DNA of 64,000 bases from CAZMHJ01 sp046350635 (GTDB lineage: Bacteria > Patescibacteriota > Saccharimonadia > Saccharimonadales > CAIOMD01). A program made the position numbers and the translations under genes. Location: positions 1-64,000 of the forward strand of contig JAXLZY010000002.1 of assembly GCA_046350635.1 (NCBI GenBank). Direction: 5' to 3'. The notes beneath the pieces are model-generated. The model was given only the letters and a program-made list of their open reading frames with translations, made no database searches and was not told the DNA's origin. Numbering within the stretch: position 1 is the first letter of the stretch; each line of letters opens with the position of its first letter. Below are positions 27,446-37,065 of this stretch, piece after piece.

Positions 27446-28504
27446 CTACGCAGGATGCGACGGCATCGTCGTCGGCGTACTCGTCGGCGTGGCCGACGGG
27501 TCCGTCTCAGGCGAGTTGCTGGGCGTGGGCCCAGGGGCATGGCTGCCCCCATCGTATCCACCGTCGTTCGGCGGCGGCGTGCTGCTGTCCGTCCAGCTCG
27601 GAGCCGGCGAAGGCTCCTTGCTGGGTCCAGACGGACCGGTCGGCTGCCCCGGGTTGTGCTGGGGCGGCTGGGTCGCCTGGTTGGGCGGGCAGTTCGGGCC
27701 ACCGTTCTGCTGGCAGTCCCACGAAGTGGACTTCTTGTGCCAGGTGCAGTCCGACGGGTTGTACTCGTAGTTCCCAGGCCCCGGAACCGGCGGCTTCACG
27801 CACGAAGGCGTGGGCGTCGGTGTCGGGGTCGGCTTGGGGTGATGCGGCGGGTTCTTGGGCGTCCCCGGGAACTCAGGCTCGAACGGCTGGAAGCCGCACT
27901 CGAGCTTGAGGTTCTTGACCATCTTGCCGTGCCGGATGACGAGCAGGGTCGAAACCCTGTCGGTCACCGGACCGGCATAGAGGTCAGGGACGTCCTTGCT
28001 GCTGTTCCCCTTGCCGAAGAACATGGTGTCGTACGCCTTGGTGCTGGTCACCAGGCTCACCGTGCCCGAAGACACGTAAGCCTCGACCGCCTCGACGCGC
28101 TGACGCCACACCGTTCCCGGTGCGGCCAGAGCGGCGTTGACAGCCTTCTCGAACTGCTTCTGCGACATCGGCAGGCTGAGCCCGTCGACGCCGAAGTACG
28201 CAGCGTGAGCAGTGACCAGTGCGGCATCCGTGCAGATCCGCTGGTGGAGGTCGAAGAGCGCCTCCTTGACGTTCGACGCCACGACTGCCGGCCCGAAGTT
28301 GTTGCCCCGGGTGGCGGAGTCGTAGGCGTAGAACTGCGCCGACGTGTTGACGTCGGTGCAGGGCTTGTCCTTCGGGTTCGGCTTGGAGTTGGCCAGGCCA
28401 ACCCATCCACCGAGCATGGCGACGACGACGACGAGCGCACCAGCGGCGGCGGCAAGTGCCACCCACCGCTTGCGGTTCGTCTCGTTGGTCTCGATAATGC
28501 TCAT
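27446..28504 (-). CDS. GC-rich gene: exported or anchored Pro-rich protein
   Basis: 352 residues. GGAGG lies 7 nt before the ATG. One membrane helix (about 15-38, ALAAAAGALVVVVAMLGG) is followed by a globular region (about 45-215, two Cys) and a Pro/Thr/Ser-rich tail from about 220 with PTPTPTPTPS and NPGQPTGPSGPSKEP. Coding G+C is near 65-70% against roughly 40% in the neighbours, with G or C at most third positions. The Pro-rich tail resembles actinobacterial wall-spanning proteins; no family recognised. Acquisition from an actinobacterial source is an inference. Confidence 0.8.
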   Translation of the reverse strand: MSIIETNETNRKRWVALAAAAGALVVVVAMLGGWVGLANSKPNPKDKPCTDVNTSAQFYAYDSATRGNNFGPAVVASNVKEALFDLHQRICTDAALVTAHAAYFGVDGLSLPMSQKQFEKAVNAALAAPGTVWRQRVEAVEAYVSSGTVSLVTSTKAYDTMFFGKGNSSKDVPDLYAGPVTDRVSTLLVIRHGKMVKNLKLECGFQPFEPEFPGTPKNPPHHPKPTPTPTPTPSCVKPPVPGPGNYEYNPSDCTWHKKSTSWDCQQNGGPNCPPNQATQPPQHNPGQPTGPSGPSKEPSPAPSWTDSSTPPPNDGGYDGGSHAPGPTPSNSPETDPSATPTSTPTTMPSHPA

Positions 28505-28574
28505 GGTTGTTCCTCCTTTGCCCCCGTGCTGGGGGCGAGATGACTCTCGCCCCCAGCCGGTTGGCTTGGGGGTA

Positions 28575-29393
28575 CTACACCTTGGCCGGCGTCGGAGCCG
28601 GCTCGGGCTTGGCCTGGACCGGAGTCATGGCCTTGGTGTCCTTGAGGGACTCGTCGGTCTTGACCTCGGCCTTGGCGTTGGCGGTCGCCTGCGCCGTCGA
28701 CTGGGTGGTGGCGGGCTTACCCCTGCGGGCAGTCCCCCATCCCAGACCGACGACGATGACGATGGCGCAGCCGAGCACGATCAGGAACGCCCAGTTCTCG
28801 TTCTGGACCCCGTGGGCCCAGCCGATGGTTCGTCCGTTCGACGAGACGACGGGCGTCGCCCAGTCGCTTGCCACCCAGGCCCAGAGGCCGAGGAAGCAGA
28901 CGAACGTGGCGATGGCAGCCACCACCCAGTTGAACCGGCTGATGAGCTGGTTCCCGAGGTTGGTGACGTAGGTCTTGGCCTCGGCCACCGCAGTGGCGTT
29001 GGCGACGCCGAGCTTCTTCAGCTCGGTGATGTCCGCGGTGTGCTCGTCCAGCGTGCTGTTGAGCGTGCTGAAGCCGACACTCACGCGCTCGCTGAGGGAC
29101 TCCTGCCCCTCCTCGAGCATCGTGATGCGCGTCCCGAACTCGGCGATGAACTCGCCGATCTGGGACTCGAGCCCGGACAGCCTGCCGACGAGGTCGGACG
29201 AGGCGCCCTGCTCGCTCAGCTGCTGGCGCAGCTGCACGAGCTCGTACTCGAGCCGTGCAACCCGCTTGTTGGCCAGGGTGGTGCCCCGGCTCTTGCGAGT
29301 GAGCTTGGCGAGCTGGTACTTCTGGTTGGTCAGCTCGTTCTCGGCGACGATCAGTCGCGCCGAGAGCTCAGCGACCGTGATGCGAGCAGCCAT
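28575..29393 (-). CDS. GC-rich gene: coiled-coil protein with two membrane helices
   Basis: 272 residues from ATG 29393, preceded by GAGGAG; a longer in-frame start falls inside the structured leader and is less likely. Residues about 5-140 form heptad-rich coiled coil (LSARLIVAENELTNQKYQLA). Two membrane helices follow (about 148-172 and about 195-215), then a Lys/Ala/Pro tail. It has the same high G+C as the next gene, 70 nt downstream, and both appear to use one distant promoter. No family recognised. The membrane and coiled-coil layout suggests an envelope-scaffold or adhesion role, which is only inference. Confidence 0.78.
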   Translation of the reverse strand: MAARITVAELSARLIVAENELTNQKYQLAKLTRKSRGTTLANKRVARLEYELVQLRQQLSEQGASSDLVGRLSGLESQIGEFIAEFGTRITMLEEGQESLSERVSVGFSTLNSTLDEHTADITELKKLGVANATAVAEAKTYVTNLGNQLISRFNWVVAAIATFVCFLGLWAWVASDWATPVVSSNGRTIGWAHGVQNENWAFLIVLGCAIVIVVGLGWGTARRGKPATTQSTAQATANAKAEVKTDESLKDTKAMTPVQAKPEPAPTPAKV

Positions 29394-29895
29394 GGTGGCC
29401 ACTCTCCTCTCGTGTAGTGTCTGATTGCCCCGAGTGGGGCGAACTGGGTGGTTTACACCACTCAGATCGCCCCGGGGATTCGGGGGCGACAATAAATAGG
29501 TACTATTAACGGTATCTACTCATTGCCACCCCCGTACTACGCTAGTACTTGGTTGCTAGTATTTGACAGTTAGGAAGATCACATCCGTATCTGTTGATAC
29601 GGGCTCTTACGTTTGCCTATACACGTGATATAAATTGCTCCATACCACCAGTGCATTACAAACGCAGAACAGCAAAAAACACACCTGTTTTACAGATGTG
29701 CACTGTTCTACGCTTGTGGCAACACTATAGGCTTATCGTAAGGATAAGTGAACTCTAATGATGCGACTTGTTAATTTACTGATATAGGGCCCACATCTCT
29801 GTAAAGTGCACTTCCCACCGATGGTAGTTAGCAGTTTCACCTACTTGGGGGGTTTCCCCGTTTGGCTTCCTCCTTGCACACCCCTATTACAGGTT
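29394..29895 (-). ncRNA. Structured 5' leader or ncRNA before the GC-rich operon
   Basis: About 500 nt without a convincing ORF. On the minus strand it contains a long hairpin (29658-29717; a 15-bp outer stem with two G-T pairs and an inner 8-bp stem), CCGTATC/GATACGG (29585-29602), CTTATC/GATAAG (29732-29748), GTACTA/TAGTAC (29534-29548) and GCCCC/GGGGC near the gene. Wobble pairs within long stems favour RNA rather than DNA function. It is not recognisable as RNase P, 6S or a known riboswitch. Confidence 0.55.
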
Positions 29896-29901
29896 AAATA
29901 T

Positions 29902-29930
29902 ATATTACCACAAGCATTGAAAAAAGTCAA
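29902..29930 (-). promoter_or_regulatory. Promoter of the GC-rich operon leader
   Basis: TTGACT, 17-nt spacer, TAATAT on the minus strand in AT-rich native-looking DNA, about 500 nt upstream of the first GC-rich gene. Confidence 0.7.
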
Positions 29931-29967
29931 TACTCTATATACTATTTTCTTATATATAGCAAACTGC

Positions 29968-32900
29968 TTATGCTATCTGTACACCACGGTAAGAGTTTGG
30001 AGTTGTAATACCTTGTTCAATCCGTGCCTTGAATGCTGCCGGTGTAAATGCGCGTGGATTACTATCGGCTTCGCGAAGAATTGGTTCACCACTGTCGTCT
30101 AATTGCTCAAATGCAAAGCCGTTACCAGCATCGTTTACACGAGTAATTCGAATCGTGCCGTATTCATCATCTGAAAATACCTCACCAACCCGGATATCAT
30201 CAACAATAGCCGTGGCATCAGGTGTGCCTAGGTATTTATTAAAACGGACTTTGCCATCTTCAATTGCTTGGCGGAAGTTTTCGAGTTCTATAAAATCTTC
30301 TGTGCCGTCAGCCTTACGCATAATTAAGCGAGGCGCACCATCTGTTAAGGCGACCCGTTCAGCATCAAGAACCTGCCCGCTAATTTCAACCTTTAGACCA
30401 GTAGGTACACTATTGGTTAGCCGTTCTATTATTTCGTTTGGAGATAGTGGTTGTGCCTGTACGGCATTACGTAATACTTCTTGTTGTTCTAGTGCGCGGG
30501 GCGGGGCTGGTTCAAGTTCTAGCTTTGGTTCGCTTGATTCTAGCTCGGCTGTTGTCTGTCGTTGTTCTTGGTTTGATACGCTTGCAGAATTAACTCTGCG
30601 AATTCGCCCGGATTCTATCCAGCCAACCGGGCCATCCATCTGATTTGGCCCGTATGTAATAGTGCCTCCTTGCTCAAGATCTTCAAACAAGTAGCTATCA
30701 CCTTCTTTACGAATAAATTTTAGTGGTTTTTTACCGTTATATACCGTAAGTTCATACGTCGCGTCGGTTGTAAACGATTCACCACTACGAACAACATCCT
30801 CGCCGGCAGTTTGGCTTTCTTGGCTCGATGACGCAGCTTCAACTGCAGCCGGACGTTCGGTAGGTTCAAGTGCGCGGTTTTCTACCCCACCTTGTGTGAC
30901 ATCAGGACCCGATGACTCACTGGCACCAGTTGCTTGGGTGGGTCCTTCGCTTTGTTGCGGTTCGTCGTCTTTTGGTTTTTCAGTTTCTGCACCATAGAGC
31001 CTGCCGTGATCGCCGCTAAAGGCGAAACCTGGTATGGTGAAGCCTGTTGGTTCGGCTTCACTTGCGAATTGGAGCTTAATAACAGAACCGTTGACCGGCA
31101 CTGTTGCCTTCATTTTAGGTAGGCCATCGCCGTGCATGGACGCAATAGAGTCATACGTATTCTTACCTGTTGGCACACCAATTCGCCACATGCTTCCCTT
31201 GAACTGAATATGGCCACCCTGTTTTGTATAGAACATGGTATGGAGCGGAGAGCTTTTTGGTATATGCACCTCTATATGGCCATTTGGAGTTACCTGCATT
31301 TTAAGCGGCACACTCATACCCTTATTGGTAATGTACGCATACAATTCACCCTTTTGGGCTTGCGCAAGCATATCGTAGCTCTTGCCACTCCCAAACGCCG
31401 TGCCTTGGTCTTGGCTAATAACCCAATCACCATTTTTAGCATGCACAATATGCGCACCTAGCTCGGTGCCATCGGGCTTTTCTGTCCCGTTCATCTCCCA
31501 GTTGCCCACTTCCATTGGTCGGCCGCCGTGTTTTTGCAAGAAATCACTTGTTCCGACAATACGCGTGGACGTGCCAGCTTTGACTGTTTTACTGGTAGCA
31601 ATAATGCCTTCACTCTTAAGCGTATCTGTGTCGGCGGCAGATAAATGCCCATGTGAATCGAGCGTAAAGGTTTGTTGCGTTCCATTTGGTGTCGTAACTT
31701 CAAGTTGCTTACCACCCGCGAGCAGGTGTACTTGCGAGCCATTAGCAGAATTAAACTGTGCAGTAACATTACCAATTTTTACAGATTGGAACTGCCCAAC
31801 AATCGCATTACCACTACTATCTGGACGTACGCCAACAGTATCGAGCACCGTCGATGCACCGCCATGCGTAAATGCTTCTGCGGCAGCGGCACCTGCAATA
31901 CCAAATACACCACTTATAGAACCTGCTACTAGTGCACCGCGACGTCCTTGTTGTCTAATAAAGGTGTCTCGTCGCTCGGCAACCTGCCTCATGCGCTCCA
32001 TAAGGCCTGTGGCGCTCGCCGCTTCGGCTACGGCCATTATTTGACCGAGCACTACTGTTTCATCACCGATTTGAACACCAGATTCGCCGTATGCTTCTTC
32101 GAGCTGTGCGCGTAGTTCTTGTGATAACTTAATAAGTTCATTTCGCTCAGTCTGTGCAGCACTAGCATCAGTAGCCATAAAGAGGTTAATCTCTTGTTCG
32201 CCTGCATTTGTCTGAGCCACGGTATTCGTAGCCCGTTCCACGCCAAGGCGCACCGATACTTCGCTTAAACCACCAATAAGGTCTTGTAACTCTTGCGACG
32301 ATAAATCAGTCCTTAGCCGTGGCGTTTCGCTATCAGTATCTAAAAATCGGCCAAAATTAGCAGTTGTATCTCTATACGTAACAGTATCTTGTGCCAACAG
32401 TTTAAATAACTCTGTTTTTTCAATCGCCCCCGCATCGCCTGATTTAACTTCCATCATCGAAACAGTTTCCATAGCTCGCTTGCGAGCGAGGTGTCTACCC
32501 CAAAATGCAGATGCTGCAACCCCAGCGCCATAGCCGGCAACTGCGCCAACTGGCCCAAGTAGTACACCACCAACTGCCGCGGCACCATACCGCGCACCAG
32601 ATGTAGTAACACTTTGCGACATTTGCTCGAGTGCTCCTGCTGCAAGCGCTCCTGTAGCCCAGGTTCCAGCGACAAAACTTACACGACCAACTACTGAACC
32701 AACTCGCCTATTCCTTAGTTGATCAATTGTGCCTTCAATATACTTCGTGTCATAGCTCGAATTAGGCCCTACCTGTATTTGGCCAACCGAAATCTTCATG
32801 CTATCAAGCATTGCTTCTAGCTGTTGACGCCCGTCTTCATGGCGCAAGTAAAGCCGAGATTGCTCCATTAGCTCGAGTGAGCTGTCGGCCATAGCGGCAA

Positions 32901-34443
32901 AAGCTTCTGTATTAAATTGTTCTGGATGCGCTTCGAGCATATCCTTAACGAGTTGTTGCATATCCCATTCATATACAGCAACTAGTTCGGCCCTATCATC
33001 GTCAGTAATACCTTCTGCGCTAGATTCATCGAGATACGTTAGTAAGATTTCTTTGCTTCGGCTTCGGATTTCGGCAACTAACGGGTTATCTTCGCCATTC
33101 TGGCCATCAATAACAACGTCACCGGCACGCTGTAGCTCATCATCAAGTAGTACCTCTAGCATTGCCCGTTCTTGCGCACGAGCATCGGCAATACCCCTGC
33201 CGTGAATACGTCCTAAATATTCGGCAACACCAAAAACACCATCTTCACGAATAACTTCGGTAAGTGGTTCCATAATTTCTTGTGCCCGTTTTCGCTCTGT
33301 TTCACGCTTAAAGAGTGTCGAGAACTTTAATCCGTTAAAGAACCGTCTCATGCGTCCCATCGATGCCATCGCTTCTTTTTCGGCCTCAATTCTATCAACT
33401 GCGGCTTCGGCAACATGTTTAAGACTATTTTTTACCATACCGACCTGATAGCTTAGTTCTGGTAACGGCTCCACTTCGGCTGGGGCAGCTTCGATAGCCT
33501 TCTTTTCGGGTGCAGCTTCTATGGCTGGGCGCACCGGTACCGCTTCTATCGCAAGAGGTTCGGGTTTCGGTGCAACGGTAGTTGTTGCTACTCCGTCTGA
33601 TTTTTTGGTTCGCACTTCAATTGCAACACCTTGGTCATCTGTGTCATCGTGATCTATGCTAACCGCTTTATCGTGATGCAATGTTTCGTTATCGGGCTCA
33701 TCTGTCTGATCTGGCACAGCTATCTCTGGTTCTTGAGGTTGGCTATTCTTACGCCGAGCCATCATCATGTCGTGCATTCTATCAATAAGCTTCACTGCAT
33801 GCTCGTCGCTCAAACCTTTCGTACCTTCGTAGTCATCTGGCACATCTAGCTGTTCGGCGTTTTGGCGTTCGTTCAGTAATCGCTCTTGCAGTATGTCTTG
33901 TACGTTAAGTGATGTGGTCTTGTCGTTATTGTCTTCGGCTTCCGCCCATTTTGTAACAAGTTCGTCAATCGAAAGCGAAGCATATTCATCTGTCGCGTCT
34001 TTTGTTGTTTCAAAAATTGAATCAGTTTTATCGGTATCTCCACCGTTTGCGTTATCTTTCGATACAAATTTGCCTGATTCAGCATCATGAATAGAGCCAT
34101 TTACATCTGTGTAATCTCGACTTTCTAAGTAGTCACGCATATCTTTATGACCTTGTAGTGCAGTCTCAAGCTGGGTGGTATCTTCTCCCCATGCTTTTTC
34201 TGTATCTACCGTTGCCTGTATGTCATCTATTCGTTTTTCGGTTGGCTCTAGCAAATTAGTAACGGTCGTGCGTTCTTCAGCGCTTCGTAGTTCGTGAGCA
34301 GCGGCTGCGCCGGCTTCAAATCCAGCAACCATAGCCTTATCTTCATCGCTGGCCGTACCCGATTCTATACGTGCCTTTGCCTCTGCGAGCGTATTTATAT
34401 CTACTTCGGGTTGCTGTTCGGGCTGTTGCAAATCTTCACTCAT
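29968..34443 (-). CDS. Giant (1491-residue) membrane-associated protein, unknown
   Basis: No signal peptide. Residues 1-280 are acidic and disordered-looking. About 290-335 holds short IEAxP repeats (AIEAAPEKKAIEAAP). About 340-580 is predicted helical. Gly/Ala-rich hydrophobic stretches lie at about 585-650 (AAVGGVLLGPVGAVAGYGAG) and about 832-860. About 880-1150 looks beta-rich. The remainder is Pro/Glu/Ser-rich with two SH3-like beta segments near the end. ATG follows the partner gene's stop within a few bases. Large multi-domain membrane proteins of this kind occur in CPR genomes; attachment to or action on a host is speculation. Confidence 0.8.
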   Translation of the reverse strand: MSEDLQQPEQQPEVDINTLAEAKARIESGTASDEDKAMVAGFEAGAAAAHELRSAEERTTVTNLLEPTEKRIDDIQATVDTEKAWGEDTTQLETALQGHKDMRDYLESRDYTDVNGSIHDAESGKFVSKDNANGGDTDKTDSIFETTKDATDEYASLSIDELVTKWAEAEDNNDKTTSLNVQDILQERLLNERQNAEQLDVPDDYEGTKGLSDEHAVKLIDRMHDMMMARRKNSQPQEPEIAVPDQTDEPDNETLHHDKAVSIDHDDTDDQGVAIEVRTKKSDGVATTTVAPKPEPLAIEAVPVRPAIEAAPEKKAIEAAPAEVEPLPELSYQVGMVKNSLKHVAEAAVDRIEAEKEAMASMGRMRRFFNGLKFSTLFKRETERKRAQEIMEPLTEVIREDGVFGVAEYLGRIHGRGIADARAQERAMLEVLLDDELQRAGDVVIDGQNGEDNPLVAEIRSRSKEILLTYLDESSAEGITDDDRAELVAVYEWDMQQLVKDMLEAHPEQFNTEAFAAMADSSLELMEQSRLYLRHEDGRQQLEAMLDSMKISVGQIQVGPNSSYDTKYIEGTIDQLRNRRVGSVVGRVSFVAGTWATGALAAGALEQMSQSVTTSGARYGAAAVGGVLLGPVGAVAGYGAGVAASAFWGRHLARKRAMETVSMMEVKSGDAGAIEKTELFKLLAQDTVTYRDTTANFGRFLDTDSETPRLRTDLSSQELQDLIGGLSEVSVRLGVERATNTVAQTNAGEQEINLFMATDASAAQTERNELIKLSQELRAQLEEAYGESGVQIGDETVVLGQIMAVAEAASATGLMERMRQVAERRDTFIRQQGRRGALVAGSISGVFGIAGAAAAEAFTHGGASTVLDTVGVRPDSSGNAIVGQFQSVKIGNVTAQFNSANGSQVHLLAGGKQLEVTTPNGTQQTFTLDSHGHLSAADTDTLKSEGIIATSKTVKAGTSTRIVGTSDFLQKHGGRPMEVGNWEMNGTEKPDGTELGAHIVHAKNGDWVISQDQGTAFGSGKSYDMLAQAQKGELYAYITNKGMSVPLKMQVTPNGHIEVHIPKSSPLHTMFYTKQGGHIQFKGSMWRIGVPTGKNTYDSIASMHGDGLPKMKATVPVNGSVIKLQFASEAEPTGFTIPGFAFSGDHGRLYGAETEKPKDDEPQQSEGPTQATGASESSGPDVTQGGVENRALEPTERPAAVEAASSSQESQTAGEDVVRSGESFTTDATYELTVYNGKKPLKFIRKEGDSYLFEDLEQGGTITYGPNQMDGPVGWIESGRIRRVNSASVSNQEQRQTTAELESSEPKLELEPAPPRALEQQEVLRNAVQAQPLSPNEIIERLTNSVPTGLKVEISGQVLDAERVALTDGAPRLIMRKADGTEDFIELENFRQAIEDGKVRFNKYLGTPDATAIVDDIRVGEVFSDDEYGTIRITRVNDAGNGFAFEQLDDSGEPILREADSNPRAFTPAAFKARIEQGITTPNSYRGVQIA

Positions 34444-34445
34444 AG

Positions 34446-34748
34446 TTAAGCCCCTAAATACGCAACGCGTACCTTAGTTAACGCAACCGCATTTACGGCA
34501 TCGATATCAATATCGCACAGGCGGATAAAATCGACTATTGCATCATCAGTCGTGGAATTGTTAGTAAGTAGAGTATTAAACTCATCCATTTGTTGTTTGT
34601 TCATTCTTTGTAGCAACTCAAGCTGAATAGTTTCTTCAATCATCGATTGCAGTTCTTTTGCAAGTTGCTCTTTAAACGGCCCATCTGCGGTACCTTTAGC
34701 CTCTACCAGCTGTAATGCATAGCGGTACATGTCATTGTCAGTCGACAT
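34446..34748 (-). CDS. Small helical protein, DUF5663-like
   Basis: 100 residues, all-helical in appearance, no membrane segment. The centre, LAKELQSMIEETIQLELLQR followed by MNKQQMDEF, resembles small CPR proteins labelled DUF5663 (assignment from memory, tentative). GAGG lies 6 nt before the ATG. Its stop is 2 nt before the start of the 1491-residue protein, so the two are likely cotranslated partners. Confidence 0.7.
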   Translation of the reverse strand: MSTDNDMYRYALQLVEAKGTADGPFKEQLAKELQSMIEETIQLELLQRMNKQQMDEFNTLLTNNSTTDDAIVDFIRLCDIDIDAVNAVALTKVRVAYLGA

Positions 34749-34825
34749 ATTTTCCTCATATTTTTGTTGTTAATTGTGCTTACGTTAACAGTACCGCTTT
34801 TTTGCAGATATGACAAGAAGTTCTG

Positions 34826-36979
34826 CTACTGTTCTACCTCGAGTTTGTTGCGGGGAAAGCTAAAGCCAAAGGTACTGCCTTTGCCTTCTTCGGTTTTAAA
34901 GATAATAGCCCCGCCTTGGGCCACAACTACCTTTTTAGCCATAAACAGGCCTAAACCGGTGCCATCTGGGCGAGCTTTTTTAGCGTTGCCAGCACGGTAA
35001 AACTTAGTAAATAGGTGGTGTTGCTCGCTTTTTGGTACCCCAATACCGGTATCACGCACGGTATATTCAATACTATCGTCAGTTGCTTTAAGGCCAATCG
35101 TGATTTTGCCACCTTTTGGTGTGTAATAAATAGCGTTATCGGCAAAGTTCATAATCACTTGCCTAATCTTGGTTTCATCCAAATTAAGCGTCGGGAAGCT
35201 ATCGGGCTTATCAAAAATAAGCTTTAAATCGCGAGACTTAGCCGTTTCGTGTAGCTGAGCAATTTCACTCTCTACCACGTCGGGCAAATACGTCGGTTTG
35301 GGCTCAATGATAAACTTACCGGTTTTTAGACGGCTTACATTAAGCAAATCGGCAATTAAATAGACCATGCGTTGGCTACTTAAAAAGGCTTGGTCTAAGA
35401 AGTTCTTTTGCTGTTCGTTAATTTCGCCGGCGTCACCTTCTAACATCATGCTGATGTAGCCCTTTACACTGGTAAGCGGTGTGCGTAACTGGTGTGAGGC
35501 CATGCTAATAAATTCATCTTTGGCTTCATCGAGTTTTTGCAATTTTTCATTACTTTTTTGCAGCTCGACTGTTGCGTCTTTAATTTTCTTTTCGAGTTCA
35601 ATGTTAAAGCGCTGAATTTGTGTATACTGCAAGCTGTTTTCAAGTGCTAAGGCAATTTCCGAAGATATCTTTACTAAATTCGCACGCTCATCATCAAATA
35701 TTATTTGTCCGTTTTTTCGTTGGCCAAATAAAACTGCACCCACGAAACTATCACGTACCATCGTAAAACCTAGCGTGTAGCCGTTTAATTGAGCCCTGTA
35801 CACACTTTCTTCAGGAATAATCTGTCGGTCACTATGTAGCTTTGCGAGCTGAAAAACAGTGTGATGTGTAATGTCATCGAGTGACTGTTCTTCCGGAGCT
35901 CTAACAGATTCAACTGCAACTTGTGTCTCAGGGTTATAAACAGCAATCAATACTTTCTCTACCCCGTACGCATTCTGTAGTGCCGCAGCCGTCTGTTGGA
36001 GCATGGCAGTAGAATCAAGATTTCTAAAGATAACTTGAAGCTGTTTTTCGAGATTACGATCAACTTCGTAATTTCCTCTACCCAGTAATTCAAAGATGCG
36101 TTTCGTAAGAAATGCGGCGAACGGGTACAGAAGAAGACCGCCGACTAAAATGCCCGCCAGCACCTCATTATCTGTAAGTCTTGTTTTTTGAAGTCCATAT
36201 ATTAACAAGCCACCCGCAACAACATATACCAAACTAAAGGCAGCAGCATAAACGATTACTCGGAAGAAGAATTTTCTAAAGTTAAAGAGTTTTAGCGAAA
36301 ATACGGAATACCCACTAACAATCGTGAAGGCTGCCGGGGCAAGTGCAGTCACGGCATCTGAGATTGTTTGGCTCGTATTTACCAAAGAGAAAACGAAGTT
36401 TCCAAAAAAGGCGAATAACGCCGTCAGCATTAGGCCTCTCGACACTATAATGTCTTGCTTGGCCCTAAGTGAATCTAGGTGCTTAATCCTCTTTGCATCT
36501 GCTTCGAGGATGTAAATTCCATACCCAAAAAGTAGTATTGGGATAAGAGTCACAAAGCTATAGTTCCACCAATTAAAGGTTGTTTGTATTTCGCCATTAA
36601 CATTTTGCACCTGCGCAACTTGCATAAAAATGCCAAACAAACATGATATTGCCGTTACGGTAATTAGTGTGGCGCGACGCGCATCTGAAATACGATGTTG
36701 TGAAATATTTGCCGCAAACCACAAAAAGAAGCCTGCGACTAGTATCGTGGAGGTAATACCGAGCCGTAGCACTATTTGCTGAAAGGTAAGATTATCACTC
36801 CAGCTATAGGCATACTGAATAATACTCCACGCAACCACCGATAAGCTAAGCGCATAGAAACTCTTTCGAAGGCTCTTCTGAGCCTCAGAAGCACCAGACC
36901 CTTTCGATGCATAAAAAATAATCACTACAAAAAGAATCTGCAGTAATGCTGACCCAGCAAAAAGCAGCAAATTAAGCAT
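34826..36979 (-). CDS. Membrane sensor histidine kinase (7TM-GAF-HisKA-HATPase)
   Basis: 717 residues. About eight hydrophobic segments (about 5-300) form an N-terminal multi-pass sensor. A GAF-like domain (about 315-450), a coiled coil (about 455-490), HisKA (MASHQLRTPLTSVKGY, phospho-His) and HATPase_c follow. The ATPase shows the N box (NFADNAIYYTPKGG), G1 (DTGIGVP) and G2 (GTGLGLFMAKK). No response regulator adjoins; the nearest receiver is at 40.3 kb on the other strand. A TAAAGT -10 ends 7 nt before the ATG. Confidence 0.93.
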   Translation of the reverse strand: MLNLLLFAGSALLQILFVVIIFYASKGSGASEAQKSLRKSFYALSLSVVAWSIIQYAYSWSDNLTFQQIVLRLGITSTILVAGFFLWFAANISQHRISDARRATLITVTAISCLFGIFMQVAQVQNVNGEIQTTFNWWNYSFVTLIPILLFGYGIYILEADAKRIKHLDSLRAKQDIIVSRGLMLTALFAFFGNFVFSLVNTSQTISDAVTALAPAAFTIVSGYSVFSLKLFNFRKFFFRVIVYAAAFSLVYVVAGGLLIYGLQKTRLTDNEVLAGILVGGLLLYPFAAFLTKRIFELLGRGNYEVDRNLEKQLQVIFRNLDSTAMLQQTAAALQNAYGVEKVLIAVYNPETQVAVESVRAPEEQSLDDITHHTVFQLAKLHSDRQIIPEESVYRAQLNGYTLGFTMVRDSFVGAVLFGQRKNGQIIFDDERANLVKISSEIALALENSLQYTQIQRFNIELEKKIKDATVELQKSNEKLQKLDEAKDEFISMASHQLRTPLTSVKGYISMMLEGDAGEINEQQKNFLDQAFLSSQRMVYLIADLLNVSRLKTGKFIIEPKPTYLPDVVESEIAQLHETAKSRDLKLIFDKPDSFPTLNLDETKIRQVIMNFADNAIYYTPKGGKITIGLKATDDSIEYTVRDTGIGVPKSEQHHLFTKFYRAGNAKKARPDGTGLGLFMAKKVVVAQGGAIIFKTEEGKGSTFGFSFPRNKLEVEQ

Positions 36980-37065
36980 AAGTTTAACTTTAAGGTATTA
37001 CAGCGAAATTTGAAATGCTTGCGATTAGTTTGACTTTGGGCGAGAATAGAGTTGAAGGTAAAAAA

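Noticed and set aside
27401..28543. Long plus-strand ORF (380 aa) across the GC-rich island
   Set aside because: Arg-rich, low-complexity antisense frame caused by high G+C; the minus-strand frame has a Shine-Dalgarno, membrane helix and sensible composition.
28344..29417. Plus-strand ORF (357 aa) in the GC-rich island
   Set aside because: Antisense to the coiled-coil gene; no ribosome-binding site, and it would span the ends of two minus-strand genes.
29530..29890. RNase P RNA, 6S RNA or a known riboswitch in the GC-rich operon leader
   Set aside because: Conserved RNase P and 6S motifs are not visible, and no ligand-binding core is recognisable; left as an unidentified leader.
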